A program made the position numbers and the translations under genes. From positions 1 through 64,000 of the forward strand of contig CAZSSB010000001.1 in assembly GCA_964609245.1 (NCBI GenBank): a DNA stretch of 64,000 nucleotides, in the 5' to 3' direction. This document shows positions 26,082-34,643 of the stretch, piece after piece. The stretch is from JAFGCY01 sp964609245 (GTDB taxonomy: Bacteria > 4484-113 > JAFGCY01). The stretch's first letter is position 1. Each line of letters starts with the position of its first letter. The notes under the pieces were generated by a model. It was not told the DNA's origin. It saw only the letters and a program-made list of their open reading frames with translations, and searched no databases.

Positions 26082-27581
26082 ATGGAGCCTTCAGGAACAA
26101 TGGGTCTGGTGTGGGAGTGCGAACGGCGCTTCCCGGTGGCCGACTGGCGCGTGGGGGAAATCCATGCCTGGCCGTTGATCCGGAAGAACCTGGCAGAGAA
26201 CCTGCGCACGCTGCCGGCGGAAGCTGCCGCGAGGGGCCAGCTGAGTCGGGCGCTGCGGGGTGCTTTGGAGCAGCAGCGCGCCGCGGCGCTGGACTGCCGT
26301 CGAAATGCGCGGGTTAGAGAGTCAGACGTGCTGTTTCTCAGCAACGCCTCCTGCCGGTCGGTGGTGAATGCTCGCTGGATGGACAGGCTGTGCGACCCGG
26401 TGCGCGAGCGGCTCGAGCTCATGGGGCACCACTGCCTGCACCTGGAGCTGGCTGCGCAGGAGCAGTATCGCATTCCGCGCTGGCGCAACTCGAAGTACAT
26501 GCAGCAGGCCGTGATGTGGCAGCATCTTGGCAACATCCTCCGGCCGCGACAATGGGAGGACCGCGAGGTTGAACTTGCCGGCTTTGAGGATCTGCTGGAC
26601 TACGTGAAGCAGGACATCTATCCGGAATGGAGATTCAGCCGCGCCATCCTGCTGCAGAGCTGTAGTCTGCTTGAGAAGCTGGCGCTGACCTTCGGCCGGA
26701 TCCTCGGTGCAACCCAGGCCCGGCTGGTGTTCGTCATGTGCTACTACGGCCTGACGGGCCTGGCTGCAATCCACGCCGCCAGGCAGCGGCAGATTCTGAG
26801 CGTTGATCTGCAGCACGGTGTGCAGGGCGAGCTGCACTTCGCCTACGGGCCCTGGACGAACTGCCCGCGGGAGGGATTCACGCTGCTGCCGGACAGGTTC
26901 TGGTGCTGGAGTGAGGCGGACGCCGGCCAGATCAACTCCTGGGCCACGGTGACCGCGCCGCGGCACAGCGCGTTCGCCGGCGGCAACCCGTGGGCCAGCT
27001 ACTGGCACTACAGCAACGCGGCGGGAGCCGCCGACGTGCGCGAGCGGCTGCGGGCGGTTCGGCAACGGCTGGGGGGCAGCCGCCAGATCCTGATCAGCCT
27101 GCAGTGGGGAGCCGACGCCGCCAGCCCGCTGCCGCCGGAGATCGCGCGGTGCATTGCCCGGGCGCCTGAGGACTGGCGCTGGTGGATCAGATTCCACCCG
27201 TCGGATGCGCTGGCCATGCACTCGTCAACGGGTCGGGGGACTGGACTGCCACAGGAGCGAATCGAGTGGCAGGCAGCCAATACGCTGCCCCTTCCGCTGC
27301 TGCTGCCCGCGATGGACGCGCATTTGACGCGCAGTTCGTCAGTTGTACAGGAGGCGGCGGCGGTCGGGGTTCCCTCCGTCGTGACTCATGCCACCGGGTC
27401 GGAGTATTACTGCGCTGACATTGCCGCCGGTACGGTGCGGTACGCCAGTCAGTCCGACGAGATCACAAATGCGCTGAAGGAACTCACGCAGGCCCGCAGC
27501 GGCAGCGCGGGACCAGGTCAGGCGCTTGACTGGGATGTGTCGCTGAGGCGCCTGGGTGAGTCCACCGGTCCGGTGTTTTAG
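26082..27581 (+). CDS. Putative capsule/exopolysaccharide glycosyltransferase (GT-B-like)
   Basis: About 499 residues with no signal peptide. In the C-terminal half there are features of GT-B capsule transferases: SVDLQHGVQGELHFAY (a His-Gly loop), WWIRFHPSD (an arginine/histidine-proline strand), and HLTRSSSVVQEAAAVGVPSV with the usual Ser-Ser and Glu of the nucleotide-sugar site. The N-terminal half includes a conserved-looking RRFPVADWRVGEIHAWPLIR. The start is uncertain: ATG at 26082 is used, with GTG 26070 and ATG 26100 as alternatives. It follows the flippase by 22 bases. The donor sugar cannot be predicted, and I assign it to glycosyl transfer from motif pattern and position. Confidence 0.6.
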   Translation: MEPSGTMGLVWECERRFPVADWRVGEIHAWPLIRKNLAENLRTLPAEAAARGQLSRALRGALEQQRAAALDCRRNARVRESDVLFLSNASCRSVVNARWMDRLCDPVRERLELMGHHCLHLELAAQEQYRIPRWRNSKYMQQAVMWQHLGNILRPRQWEDREVELAGFEDLLDYVKQDIYPEWRFSRAILLQSCSLLEKLALTFGRILGATQARLVFVMCYYGLTGLAAIHAARQRQILSVDLQHGVQGELHFAYGPWTNCPREGFTLLPDRFWCWSEADAGQINSWATVTAPRHSAFAGGNPWASYWHYSNAAGAADVRERLRAVRQRLGGSRQILISLQWGADAASPLPPEIARCIARAPEDWRWWIRFHPSDALAMHSSTGRGTGLPQERIEWQAANTLPLPLLLPAMDAHLTRSSSVVQEAAAVGVPSVVTHATGSEYYCADIAAGTVRYASQSDEITNALKELTQARSGSAGPGQALDWDVSLRRLGESTGPVF

Positions 27582-27796
27582 CTGGTGGCGGTTGAGAGTG
27601 AGGCGGCAACATACACGCTAGCTGACTCTGGCTTTCATCAGCCGAGCACCCCTGCTGGGCATCGAACCAGGCTCTACCGCCTGGATGGCGGTTGCGCTGC
27701 CCATTGTTCTACGGTGCGACCGGAATACCTAGGTGCCATGCGGGCGGAAGCAATGCGGGGGCCGCTAACCAGCACATGAGATGTCCCTGGGTCAGG
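27582..27796. other. Spacer with a decayed tRNA-like sequence
   Basis: No gene. On the minus strand between about 27648 and 27720 the order GTAG, AATGGGCAG, an anticodon-like hairpin (ACCGC-loop-GCGGT) and GGTTCGATGCC resembles a tRNA. However, the D-stem and T-stem have mismatches and position 33 would be A instead of U, so it is at best a relic. Confidence 0.35.
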
Positions 27797-28171
27797 CTAG
27801 CCGAACCACATCAGCTGGATATCGGCACCAGACCTCTCGCAATGCCCGCTCTTATATATGTGGACGCGGACTTCGACATCTTCGTCTGAAATCTCACCAA
27901 ACCCGCAAGAAACCTGAATCGCGCCGCCTGGAGCTCTCCTTGCGAAGAGCCACCATGCGCTTAGCGTGGCAGACGCCCACTGCCACCCCTCTGGTGCTTC
28001 TACTCTCTCACTCCCAAAGCACAGACCATTTTCGAGCAGTTCCTCTGCGTAGATGGTCCTGCTCTCCAGCGCCAGCAATGACAACCCCGATGCATCAACG
28101 GACGTGGCGGGCTTTCCTGTATTGCTGATCACATTGGGCAGCGTTTCGAGAGGTAACTGCTGCCTTGTCAT
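27797..28171 (-). CDS. Hypothetical protein, doubtful
   Basis: An open frame of 124 residues from the ATG at 28171, with a GGGGGTG sequence five bases upstream. The composition is protein-like (no low-complexity bias) and the C-terminal part GEISDEDVEVRVHIYKSG could form a strand. I recognise no family. It lies in the lower-GC stretch next to the tRNA pair and the arginine genes, and may be a remnant of acquired DNA. There is no signal peptide or membrane helix. It is kept because no better gene explains this stretch. Confidence 0.35.
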   Translation of the reverse strand: MTRQQLPLETLPNVISNTGKPATSVDASGLSLLALESRTIYAEELLENGLCFGSERVEAPEGWQWASATLSAWWLFARRAPGGAIQVSCGFGEISDEDVEVRVHIYKSGHCERSGADIQLMWFG

Positions 28172-28592
28172 ATTGCACCCCCAGGCAGGTGCCAGCAATT
28201 GTAGCGGCAGGCGTCAGCCTCTGGGTCTCAGCAGCTTTGGTCAGCAACCTTAGCCAAGGTGGTATTGACCTGCTGACCTGCCCCCCACGATGGTGCCAAC
28301 TCCAGGGTTGTAGTCTGGCTGCATTCCCTTGCTTCCCCTGACAGCGGCCTTCTCCCCATCAGAGGCGGCTGGATTGCAGGAGCCACACGACTACGAGGAT
28401 GGACTGGATCGTGTCGAGAACCAGGTGAACCTGATCGGTGCCGTCCCTGACCGCGGGGAACACGGAATGCCGGCTCAGTCGCTGGCCAAGCTGATGACAG
28501 TGTGACAGCCGGGGTAGACTGCATCTACCTTGATCTGCGACCACAACCGATGTCTCCGCAGCGGGATCCGGCTGTGCAAGACGGGGAGTAAG
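28172..28592. other. Gene-free stretch before the tRNA pair
   Basis: About 420 bases with only short, unconvincing reading frames on both strands. I see no hairpin with a T-tract, no repeat and no recognisable gene fragment. Confidence 0.5.
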
Positions 28593-28664
28593 CAGCCCCA
28601 ACGGGAACCGAACCCGTCCCTCCACCTTGAAAGGGTGGTGTCCTAACCGATAGACGATGGGGCC
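28593..28664 (-). tRNA. tRNA-Glu (anticodon TTC), copy 1
   Basis: A 72-base cloverleaf on the minus strand. The acceptor stem is GGCCCCA/TGGGGCT, the anticodon arm is CCACC-CTTTCAA-GGTGG with TTC at positions 34-36, and the T-arm is ACGGG-TTCGGTT-CCCGT. The discriminator is G and no CCA is encoded. It is near-identical to the copy at 34644-34715, differing at the discriminator and one T-loop base. Confidence 0.93.
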
Positions 28665-28671
28665 ACGGCCC

Positions 28672-28744
28672 TGCGCCATGCAGGATTCGAACCTGCGACC
28701 CTCTGACTAGAAGTCAGATGCTCTGCCAACTGAGCTAGTGGTGC
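28672..28744 (-). tRNA. tRNA-Arg-like gene (anticodon TCT) derived from tRNA-Lys, copy 1
   Basis: A 73-base cloverleaf on the minus strand, seven bases from tRNA-Glu. The anticodon arm is TCTGA-CTTCTAG-TCAGA, giving TCT (Arg, AGA). Five substitutions (positions 3, 7, 35, 38, 43) separate it from the tRNA-Lys(TTT) at 34723-34795. Two of them break acceptor pairs: A3 faces C70 and C7 faces A66. It may be a remoulded tRNA or a decaying duplicate. The D-arm GCTC/GAGC and T-arm GCAGG-TTCGAAT-CCTGC are intact. Confidence 0.75.
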
Positions 28745-28773
28745 CTCATGAGCTGCGAACCCCGCACCGCAGG

Positions 28774-30000
28774 CTACGTCGTATAGTGGGAATTGAACTG
28801 CACGTAGTCCTCAGACAGATCACTTCCCCAGCCCGTAGCTTCAGCATCACCGCAGTTCAGATTCAGCACGAGTCGCAGTTGAGTGTCGGTCATTGCTTCG
28901 CGGACCACTTCCAGATCCTGGCTGGTGGGCCTGCTTCGCCTGGCAACTTGGTACATCTTCTCCGAACCGATTGACAGCTCAACGGTGTCCGGATCGAATT
29001 CAACGCCTGCCCTGCCAGCGGCTGCAAGGACCCGACCCCAGTTGGGATCACGGCCGTACAGCGCCGTTTTGACCAGCGAGCTGTCGGATACAACCCGGAC
29101 AATCCTGCGGGCCGCTTCAACTGATGGCGCATTGATCACGCGGTACTCGACGAATTTGGTTGCGCCCTCGCCGTCTGAGACGATTGTCTTAGCCAGATCC
29201 GTACAGACACCGAAGAGAGCATCACGGAATTCAGCATAGCCTTCCTGATCGGGTCCGGTGATCAGTCGATTGCCGGCGAGACCGTTGCACATCACGAGGG
29301 CCATGTCGTTGGTCGATGTATCACCGTCAACCGTGATCATGTTGAAGCTGGCATCAACGGCTTCCCTGAACGTCTGATCCAGCAGCTTGCGGTCGATTGC
29401 GACGTCACAACACATGAAGGCCAGCATCGTACCCATATCCGGATGGATCATCCCTGAGCCTTTTGCCACACCAGCCAGCAGCACGCTCTTGCCATCGACT
29501 TCGAACCGCTTCGCGGCTTCCTTAGGAAAGGTATCGGTTGTAAGAATCGCGTTGGCCACAAAGGAACTTGCTGTCCTCATCTCGCTCAGCTTCCCGATGT
29601 TCCTGCGAATGCCGGCCACCACCTTGTCTGTGGGGAAGCGCTGGCCGATCACGCCCGTGGAGGCAACCAGTACCAGCTCGCGGGGAATGCCAAGCACTTC
29701 GGCCATTGTCGTGACCATAGCCTCGGCGGCATGTCGTCCCTGCTCGCCCGTACACGCATTTGCGTTCCCGGCATTGATAACTACAGCCTGCGCGCGGCCG
29801 CCTCTGGCGTGCTCGCGGCTGATCTTGACGGGTTCGGCCACGACGAGGTTGCGGGTGAACACGGCCGAGATTGCGCAGGGCACTTCTGAGTAGATCAGTG
29901 CCAGGTCGCGCCGCTTGGCCTTGATCCCGACATGAGCACCCCAGCACAGAATGCCGCGCACATCGCTGATGCTCTCCTTGAGTGTCTCAGCATTCCTCAT
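28774..30000 (-). CDS. argJ: Bifunctional glutamate N-acetyltransferase/ornithine acetyltransferase
   Basis: A 408-residue enzyme that moves the acetyl group from N-acetylornithine to glutamate, and in bifunctional forms also from acetyl-CoA, closing the cyclic ornithine pathway. The self-cleavage region KGSGMIHPDMGTMLAF is present with Thr191 as the expected nucleophile that starts the beta chain. VINAGNANACTG and VALYGRDPNWGR-type stretches are typical. The start ATG at 30000 follows two GAGG sites. It is last in the operon after argC (21-base gap) and reads toward the adjacent tRNA genes, whose 5' end is 29 bases away. GC content is lower than outside the cluster. Confidence 0.96.
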   Translation of the reverse strand: MRNAETLKESISDVRGILCWGAHVGIKAKRRDLALIYSEVPCAISAVFTRNLVVAEPVKISREHARGGRAQAVVINAGNANACTGEQGRHAAEAMVTTMAEVLGIPRELVLVASTGVIGQRFPTDKVVAGIRRNIGKLSEMRTASSFVANAILTTDTFPKEAAKRFEVDGKSVLLAGVAKGSGMIHPDMGTMLAFMCCDVAIDRKLLDQTFREAVDASFNMITVDGDTSTNDMALVMCNGLAGNRLITGPDQEGYAEFRDALFGVCTDLAKTIVSDGEGATKFVEYRVINAPSVEAARRIVRVVSDSSLVKTALYGRDPNWGRVLAAAGRAGVEFDPDTVELSIGSEKMYQVARRSRPTSQDLEVVREAMTDTQLRLVLNLNCGDAEATGWGSDLSEDYVQFNSHYTT

Positions 30001-30021
30001 GTATACCTCAGCTCCTCAGGA

Positions 30022-31068
30022 TTACGGCGACAGAGGTATCGCCCCGAGGCCGGTGGTTTCCTCAATGCCAAACATGATGTTCATGTTCTGGACTGCCTGA
30101 CCGGCTGCGCCCTTCACCAAGTTGTCAATCACGGAAACCACCAGGACGATGCCCGTGCGTTCATCCAGCGCGACGCAAATATCACAGAAGTTCGAGCCTC
30201 TGACGTTGTCAAGGGATGGCGGATGGTCCACCAGTCGAATGAATGGCTCCTTGTCGTAGGCCGAATGCAGTACCTGCTTGAGCCTCTCTTCCGTCACACC
30301 ATTGACGGCGGCGGCGTAGATTGTCGACAGGATGCCGCGATTGACGGGCAGCAGGTGAGGTGTGAGCTGCAGAGTCACGTTGCTGCCGCTGTGGCGAGTA
30401 AGGATCTCCTCCATCTCCGGCGTGTGCCGGTGTCGCTTCAGACCATAAGCTGAGAAGCCCTCGTTGACAGTCGGGTAGTGAGTGCTGGGCTTTGGCTTGT
30501 AGCCAGCTCCCGTTACGCCGCTCTTGGCGTCAATCACTATTCCGCGGGGGCTGACCAGTCCGGCCTTGATCAGCGGGGCCAACGGCAGGATGGAGCTGGT
30601 CGGGTAGCAGCCGGGGTTGGCCACCAGCCTTGCCTCGCTGATCGCCGGGCGATAAAGCTCCGGCAGCCCGTAGACCGCATCTGCGAGGTGTTCCCTGCAG
30701 GTATGCTCTGTTCCGTACCAGTCCTCCCAGGTTGCTATGTTCTGCAGGCGGAAATCTGCAGACAGGTCGATCAGCGGCGCCCGGTCGATGCCATGCTGCC
30801 GCACAAACCCCATTGAAGCCTTGTGCGGCAAGGCGAGGAAGATCAGGTCCAGGTCGTAATCGGCCAGCTGATCCTGCGAAACCAAGATGTTACTGACCGA
30901 TTTGGCGAAGTGCGGGTACAGGTTGCTGTAGTACTCGCCAGTCCGGCTTTCACTCGTAATCGCAGACAGCTCGACTGCTGGATGGCGGCATAGCAGCCTG
31001 ACAAGTTCCATCCCGGTGTAGCCCGTTGCACCGACGATGGCAGTGCGCAGTCTCCTATGTGCTGGCAT
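30022..31068 (-). CDS. argC: N-acetyl-gamma-glutamyl-phosphate reductase
   Basis: A 348-residue NADPH-dependent reductase for the third step from glutamate to ornithine. The Rossmann start IVGATGYTGMELVRLL is visible, and the active-site cysteine is Cys154 in VANPGCYPTSSILPLAPL. The downstream motif VTGAGYKP and the HRHTPEMEE segment are standard. The ATG at 31068 has GGGAGGT eight bases upstream and lies inside the end of argD (14-base overlap), so translation is coupled. The length is normal for the long (type 1) form. Confidence 0.96.
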   Translation of the reverse strand: MPAHRRLRTAIVGATGYTGMELVRLLCRHPAVELSAITSESRTGEYYSNLYPHFAKSVSNILVSQDQLADYDLDLIFLALPHKASMGFVRQHGIDRAPLIDLSADFRLQNIATWEDWYGTEHTCREHLADAVYGLPELYRPAISEARLVANPGCYPTSSILPLAPLIKAGLVSPRGIVIDAKSGVTGAGYKPKPSTHYPTVNEGFSAYGLKRHRHTPEMEEILTRHSGSNVTLQLTPHLLPVNRGILSTIYAAAVNGVTEERLKQVLHSAYDKEPFIRLVDHPPSLDNVRGSNFCDICVALDERTGIVLVVSVIDNLVKGAAGQAVQNMNIMFGIEETTGLGAIPLSP

Positions 31069-32266
31069 TACCAGCTACCTCCCGAATTGACTCCAGCAGC
31101 GCGTCCGTCATACGGTCGAGCTCGGGGGCCGGCGTATTCAGTGGAGGCACAAGCCTGATCACGTTGCCCTGCGTGCAGTTCGACAGCACGCGTCTGTCGA
31201 GCATTGCCTTGACAACGGGGGCTCCGGCGATGCTTAGTTCGACGCCGATCATCAACCCCATACCACGGACATCCCTGATGCAGGGAATCCGCCTGGCGGC
31301 AGACTCGAGTCTCTCAACCAGCCGCCTGCCCTGAGCGGCGGCGTAGTTGAGCAGTCCCTCGTGTTCGATGACATCAATGGCCGCGAGTGCACAACTGCAG
31401 GCGAGTGGATTGCCCCCGAACGTAGTACCATGATCACCGTACTCAATGGCTGCAGCAATCTCGCCCGTACACAGCACAGCTCCAACCGGGAATCCTGCGC
31501 CAAGCCCCTTGGCCAGTGCCAGGATGTCCGGCCGGACACCGTAGTGCTCAAATGCGAACCACCGGCCTGTGCGTGCAATCCCGCACTGCACCTCATCAAA
31601 AATCAGGGCAACACCTGTCTCGTCGCACAGCCACCGGACATCATCGATGAGCTCCCTGCTCGCTGGTCGGATGCCGCCCTCCCCCTGCACCGGTTCCAGC
31701 AGGATTGCTGCAGTGCTATCCGAAACCGCACTGCGCAGCGCGACGATGTCATTGAAGGGAACCTGTGTGAACCCCGCCGGCATCGGCTCGAATCCGCGCT
31801 GGTATTTCTCATTCGCGGCGGCAATTGTGGCCATCGTGCGGCCGTGAAAACACCCTTCAAAGCTGATTATCTCGCCACCTCGTCCCTTCGCATGCGAGTG
31901 CTTGCGTGCGAGTTTCACCGCAGTCTCCACTGATTCGCCGCCGGAGTTGGTCATGAATGCCCGGCTCAGCCCGCTCAATTCCGTCAGTCGGGCTGCCAGC
32001 AATGCCTGGGCCGGACTGACATAGAAGTTGCTGATGTGCATCAGCTCTGCAGCCTGCTCTGTCAAAGCCCTGACTACCGCCGGGTGGCAGTGACCAAGTG
32101 AGTTGACTGCGATGCCCGCGAGCGCGTCAAGGTACTTGACGCCGTCGGCATCAACCACATGGCAGCCCCGACCCCTGACCAGCGCGATAGGAGTACGTTT
32201 GAAGACCTGCAGGTAGTGCTCTTCATCCAGTTGCCGCAATTCCTCGTTGGTATGTTGCTGCTTCAT
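31055..32266 (-). CDS. argD: Acetylornithine aminotransferase
   Basis: A 403-residue class III PLP aminotransferase that converts N-acetylglutamate semialdehyde to N-acetylornithine. The cofactor lysine is Lys253 in LALAKGLGAG; FDEVQCGIARTGRWFAFEH, GCFHGRTMATIAA and YGDHGTTFGGNPLACS are family signatures. ATG at 32266 is preferred to GTG at 32269 because AGGAG lies six bases upstream; it overlaps the argB stop in TGATG. Related enzymes (GABA, ectoine EctB, lysine LysJ) are possible by sequence type, but the surrounding argB, argC and argJ settle the role. Confidence 0.94.
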   Translation of the reverse strand: MKQQHTNEELRQLDEEHYLQVFKRTPIALVRGRGCHVVDADGVKYLDALAGIAVNSLGHCHPAVVRALTEQAAELMHISNFYVSPAQALLAARLTELSGLSRAFMTNSGGESVETAVKLARKHSHAKGRGGEIISFEGCFHGRTMATIAAANEKYQRGFEPMPAGFTQVPFNDIVALRSAVSDSTAAILLEPVQGEGGIRPASRELIDDVRWLCDETGVALIFDEVQCGIARTGRWFAFEHYGVRPDILALAKGLGAGFPVGAVLCTGEIAAAIEYGDHGTTFGGNPLACSCALAAIDVIEHEGLLNYAAAQGRRLVERLESAARRIPCIRDVRGMGLMIGVELSIAGAPVVKAMLDRRVLSNCTQGNVIRLVPPLNTPAPELDRMTDALLESIREVAGNAST

Positions 32267-33183
32267 CACCTGCTCCTGATTGTTGTTCCGCGTGATTTCG
32301 AGCCGCGTTGTGGAAGCAAGTTGCTCGGATCCGTACCGTTCACGATGCGGGCCAGCCTTACGCCACCATTGACAGCGATCAGACTGGACTGCACCTTGGG
32401 GATCATCCCCCCCGTGATCACGCTGCCCAGGAGGTCAGGCACGCTGTCAGATCTCAGTTCGCTGATCAGGCTGGATGGATCGTCCTTATGCCTGAATATA
32501 CCGTCAACGTCGGTAAGGACGAGGTACTCATCGGCCTGCAGTGCTGATGCCAGGTGCCCGGCAAACATATCCGCGTTGACGTTGTAGTCCGCATTCTCGG
32601 GTCCGCTGGAAATGGGGCTGACAACCGGCAGATAGCCGTGCTTGAGCAGGTCCGAGACAAGGCTGGTGTCAAGTCCCCTGATATCACCCACGAATCCGAG
32701 ATCAACGGCAGTCTGCTCTGAGTTGCTCGAAACAGTGTGCAGGCGTGGCACCGCCCTGGCCAACCCCGCATCCCGACCACTGATACCTACTGCCCGCACG
32801 CCGTTGCCGTTCAGCAGCGACACAATCTCACCGTTGACCTGCCCGCACAACACCATGCTTACGTACTTGATAGTGCAGCCATCCGTGCGACGATGTCCGC
32901 CGATGAATTCCGATTCATGCCCAAGCTCATCCAGCAGTTCCCGAATGAACGGCCCCCCGCCATGTACGAGCACGACCTGGTTCCTGCCAGCGTGCAGCTT
33001 GGCCACAGCCCGCAGGATCCTCTCTGTCAGGATGCGATCAGTCATGGCATTGCCGCCATACTTGATCACGGTGGTCTGCTTCGCGCCCCTTAGCGGCTCA
33101 TCGCTGTCACCCGCGTCAACCTCAGCGTCTGCGGTGTTCGGGGACTGACGCGGTGGTCTGGTCTCGCCTGTGTATCTGTTCAC
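32266..33183 (-). CDS. argB: Acetylglutamate kinase
   Basis: A 305-residue amino-acid kinase that phosphorylates N-acetylglutamate, usually the committed step. Motifs are VIKYGGNAM (ATP site), LVHGGGPFIRELL (substrate loop), NADMFAGHLASALQADEYLVLTDV and ITGGMIPKV. The start is GTG at 33183, overlapping the stop of the upstream acetyltransferase gene in GTGA. About 38 polar residues precede the kinase fold (MNRYTGETRPPRQSPN...), longer than usual; arginine-inhibited kinases have an N-terminal helix there, but this segment does not look like that helix. It is followed by argD with overlap. Confidence 0.95.
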   Translation of the reverse strand: MNRYTGETRPPRQSPNTADAEVDAGDSDEPLRGAKQTTVIKYGGNAMTDRILTERILRAVAKLHAGRNQVVLVHGGGPFIRELLDELGHESEFIGGHRRTDGCTIKYVSMVLCGQVNGEIVSLLNGNGVRAVGISGRDAGLARAVPRLHTVSSNSEQTAVDLGFVGDIRGLDTSLVSDLLKHGYLPVVSPISSGPENADYNVNADMFAGHLASALQADEYLVLTDVDGIFRHKDDPSSLISELRSDSVPDLLGSVITGGMIPKVQSSLIAVNGGVRLARIVNGTDPSNLLPQRGSKSRGTTIRSR

Positions 33184-33644
33184 AGCCTGATCCTCATCTC
33201 ATCGTAGACATGGGTTATCCCCATGCGCTCGTACAGATGCTTGGCGGGGTTGCCGGATTCGACATGCAGCTTCACTTCACCGTCGCATTCGGCGAAGCAG
33301 CGACGCATCAGCTTCCCGCCAATACCCATCCCACGAAGCCGCGGATCAACACTGATGAACAACAAGATGTATTCCGGCACATACCCGGCCATTCCCGTTC
33401 TGAGCATCACCACAGCTCCCGCGAGTCCGTCGTCCATCTTGCCCAGCATTACGAAACCACCAGCGCGCTTCTCATCGGAGAATGCGTAGTCCAGGGATCG
33501 CTCGATGTCCACCGGGGAGTCCTCAAACGGCTTCATTGTCTGATGCAGGAATCTCACAAGCGACTTTCTGCTGCACCAGTCCGGCCAGCTGCGATCGTCC
33601 TCGAGTTTCACGAATTCGATTTCGCACTTGGTGGTGTCAGTCAT
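33180..33644 (-). CDS. GNAT acetyltransferase, candidate N-acetylglutamate synthase
   Basis: A 154-residue GNAT enzyme. The acetyl-CoA loop is visible in DPRLRGMGIGGKLMRRC (RxxGxG/A), preceded by the beta-4 strand ILLFISV and followed by LHVESGNPAKHLYERMGI. ATG at 33644 (MTDTTKCEIEF) has GGAGAAG eight bases upstream; the longer frame from 33710 overlaps marR heavily. It lies between marR and argB, with overlaps on both sides. Because argJ recycles acetyl groups, the pathway still needs a priming synthase, and this is the natural candidate. The sequence is not an obvious ArgA, so substrate assignment is by context. Confidence 0.8.
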   Translation of the reverse strand: MTDTTKCEIEFVKLEDDRSWPDWCSRKSLVRFLHQTMKPFEDSPVDIERSLDYAFSDEKRAGGFVMLGKMDDGLAGAVVMLRTGMAGYVPEYILLFISVDPRLRGMGIGGKLMRRCFAECDGEVKLHVESGNPAKHLYERMGITHVYDEMRIRL

Positions 33645-34158
33645 TAGTGTGCTTCTCCGCTCGGTCCTGTGCCGGTTCAGACTCAAGGGCCAGGATCGGT
33701 GAGCTCTCAAGGTGCCTGATTTCCATCATCTGTACAATGCGCTCGAGCGCTCCTGCTATTGCTGCAAGTTCACCAGGCGGCATTGCCGAGAGATTGTGAG
33801 CCAGGTCAACCTGCAGGAGGGGCGGAGCATCGCGTACGAGGGCCTTCCCCTTGTCCGAAGCAGTTATCACAACCTTGCGTCTGTCAACATCACTCCGCTC
33901 GGAGTGGATCAGCCCCTTGATGCGCAGCCGGTCAAGAATGCCGCAGACCGTACTTGAGCTGAGGTGGATCTGCTTGCTGAGGGATGACAGCGTGGTCTGT
34001 TCATCCTCCACGATTTGCGTCAGGCAAATCAGCTGCGGGCTGGTGACGCTGAAGTCGCTTGCCAGCCTGCGCGAGTAGATGTCCACAGCGCGGATGATCC
34101 GACGCAGGGCTTGGAAGACACGAATCAGGTACGAGTCCACATGCGAACCAGTACTCAT
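33637..34158 (-). CDS. MarR-family transcriptional regulator of the arginine operon
   Basis: A 173-residue winged-helix regulator. The DNA-binding region is LSSLSKQIHLSSSTVCGILDRL and the wing is RSDVDRRKVVITASDKG, typical MarR. ATG at 34158 (MSTGSHVDSY) is preferred since AAGGG lies eight bases upstream; ATG at 34179 is in the same frame. It is the first gene after a consensus-like promoter at 34248-34276 and overlaps the GNAT gene by eight bases. A MarR protein heading an arginine operon is unusual, as ArgR or attenuation is common. MarR-GNAT pairs are better known from ectoine clusters. Confidence 0.9.
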   Translation of the reverse strand: MSTGSHVDSYLIRVFQALRRIIRAVDIYSRRLASDFSVTSPQLICLTQIVEDEQTTLSSLSKQIHLSSSTVCGILDRLRIKGLIHSERSDVDRRKVVITASDKGKALVRDAPPLLQVDLAHNLSAMPPGELAAIAGALERIVQMMEIRHLESSPILALESEPAQDRAEKHTND

Positions 34159-34247
34159 ATCAGTGCCCTTGGCTATCATAGGTCTGCTCGCAGCTGCGAC
34201 TATTTACATCACGAAAGGTTATGAAAGCAATTATTCGTATAGCAGTG

Positions 34248-34276
34248 ATTATAGCACGAAATAAACGCTGAGTCAA
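34248..34276 (-). promoter_or_regulatory. Promoter of the marR-GNAT-argBDCJ operon
   Basis: On the minus strand, TTGACT (34271-34276), a 17-base spacer, then TATAAT (34248-34253). This is close to the sigma-70 consensus. The leader to the marR start at 34158 is about 80 bases and AT-rich, a plausible place for MarR autoregulation, though I see no perfect palindrome. Confidence 0.85.
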
Positions 34277-34643
34277 CATGGGGTTTTCCGGGATGGCCGG
34301 AGCACACCGCGAACCGATGGCTCCCTGAATCTCGGGATGGAGCCCGGCTCGGCTCAGCAGAAGGTGGGATCAGCCAGGGACAGCGGAACCCGAATGCTGG
34401 CACGAGCACCCATCCACTCGGCAACGCTGACCCGCATCGTATTGAGAGCCAGGGGCTCAGCGGCGCGTGAGTGCTTGGTGCGACTCCGAGGCAGCATCAG
34501 ACTGCGTCCTGACTTCTGCCATGGTCGGAACCGGCTGCCGCGACAGGCGCAGTCGTGGCTGGCGCGGTCAATCACCCGGATCGCTTGGCTACTTGCCTGA
34601 ATCGGGCCATGGAAACGCGGATATGGTAAACAGGAATCAGAAG
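34277..34643. other. Gene-free stretch between the arg promoter and tRNA copy 2
   Basis: About 370 bases. Only short reading frames occur, none with a family motif or ribosome site. GC is higher here than in the marR leader. I see no repeat and no clear terminator. Confidence 0.5.

Noticed and set aside
31055..34158. Ectoine biosynthesis cluster (marR-GNAT-aminotransferase resembles ectR-ectA-ectB)
   Set aside because: No ectC is present, and argB, argC and argJ are unmistakable, so the aminotransferase is ArgD.
34337..34600. Short frames on both strands between the arg promoter and the tRNA pair
   Set aside because: No start signals or motifs; composition fits noncoding DNA.
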